Origin: Chlamydiota bacterium
Lineage (GTDB): Bacteria > Chlamydiota > Chlamydiia > Chlamydiales > Rhabdochlamydiaceae
Direction: 5' to 3'
Length of the DNA stretch: 5,076 nucleotides
Assembly (NCBI GenBank): GCA_011065235.1
Contig: JAAKFB010000143.1
Coordinates: 1-5,076, forward strand
In this document: piece after piece, positions 5,047 to 5,076 of the stretch
Numbering within the stretch: the stretch's first letter is position 1
Layout: each line of letters opens with the position of its first letter
Position numbers and translations under genes: made by a program
The notes under the pieces: model-generated
What the model was told of the DNA's origin: nothing
The model's database searches: none
The model's input: only the letters and a program-made list of their open reading frames with translations

Positions 5047-5076
5047 CTCCGCCCTCCAAAGATGTCTCCTAGGAAA

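Noticed and set aside
4963..5076. 37-codon open frame on the minus strand entering from the right edge
   Set aside because: An open stretch this short is expected by chance, it contains the palindrome and hairpin sequences, and it is antisense to the end of the broken gene. More sequence to the right would be needed to support it.

Overview
The window looks like part of the chromosome of an environmental (amoeba-associated) chlamydia-like bacterium. This rests on family resemblance and was not tested by a search. The pointers are a leucine-rich-repeat (LRR) protein stub, a class II fumarase, a Bcr-type drug/metabolite exporter and two genes for small secreted proteins of no recognised function, all in a moderately AT-rich genome with AT-rich promoters.

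Layout. Bases 50-334 (+) encode the N-terminus of an LRR protein that stops after one repeat, followed closely by a good intrinsic terminator (345-382). Bases 411-1793 (-) are an intact fumC. A 42-bp divergent spacer with back-to-back TATAAT boxes separates fumC from a rightward pair: a metal-dependent cyclase/kynurenine-formamidase-like enzyme (1836-2474) and a 12-helix MFS exporter (2474-3664). The pair overlaps by one base and is almost certainly co-transcribed. The exporter converges on a leftward gene for a signal-peptide-bearing protein of unknown function (3694-4641).

The notable part is the right end. A short secreted-protein gene starts at 4632 (+) with a strong Shine-Dalgarno (SD) sequence. 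It is broken inside its signal-peptide region by a 160-bp palindromic element (4668-4827) flanked by a TA duplication. Removing the element plus one TA rejoins the reading frame exactly and restores a textbook signal peptide ending in AVFA followed by N. The element is therefore a MITE-like insertion (a miniature inverted-repeat element with no transposase) of the TA-targeting kind known from IS630/Tc1-mariner families. Both ends carry an outward TTCACA -35 box with an 18-bp spacer to a -10 box completed by the TA target, so the insertion may have given the leftward secreted-protein gene a new promoter. In one orientation the element is 54 codons with no stop, so it could sit in-frame inside proteins.

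How the genes fit together: fumarase is core TCA-cycle metabolism. The cyclase-exporter pair looks like a small-molecule modification/export unit with unknown substrate. The divergent secreted-protein genes at the right look like fast-evolving accessory loci. The last ~70 bases hold a 19-bp palindrome and no supportable gene.
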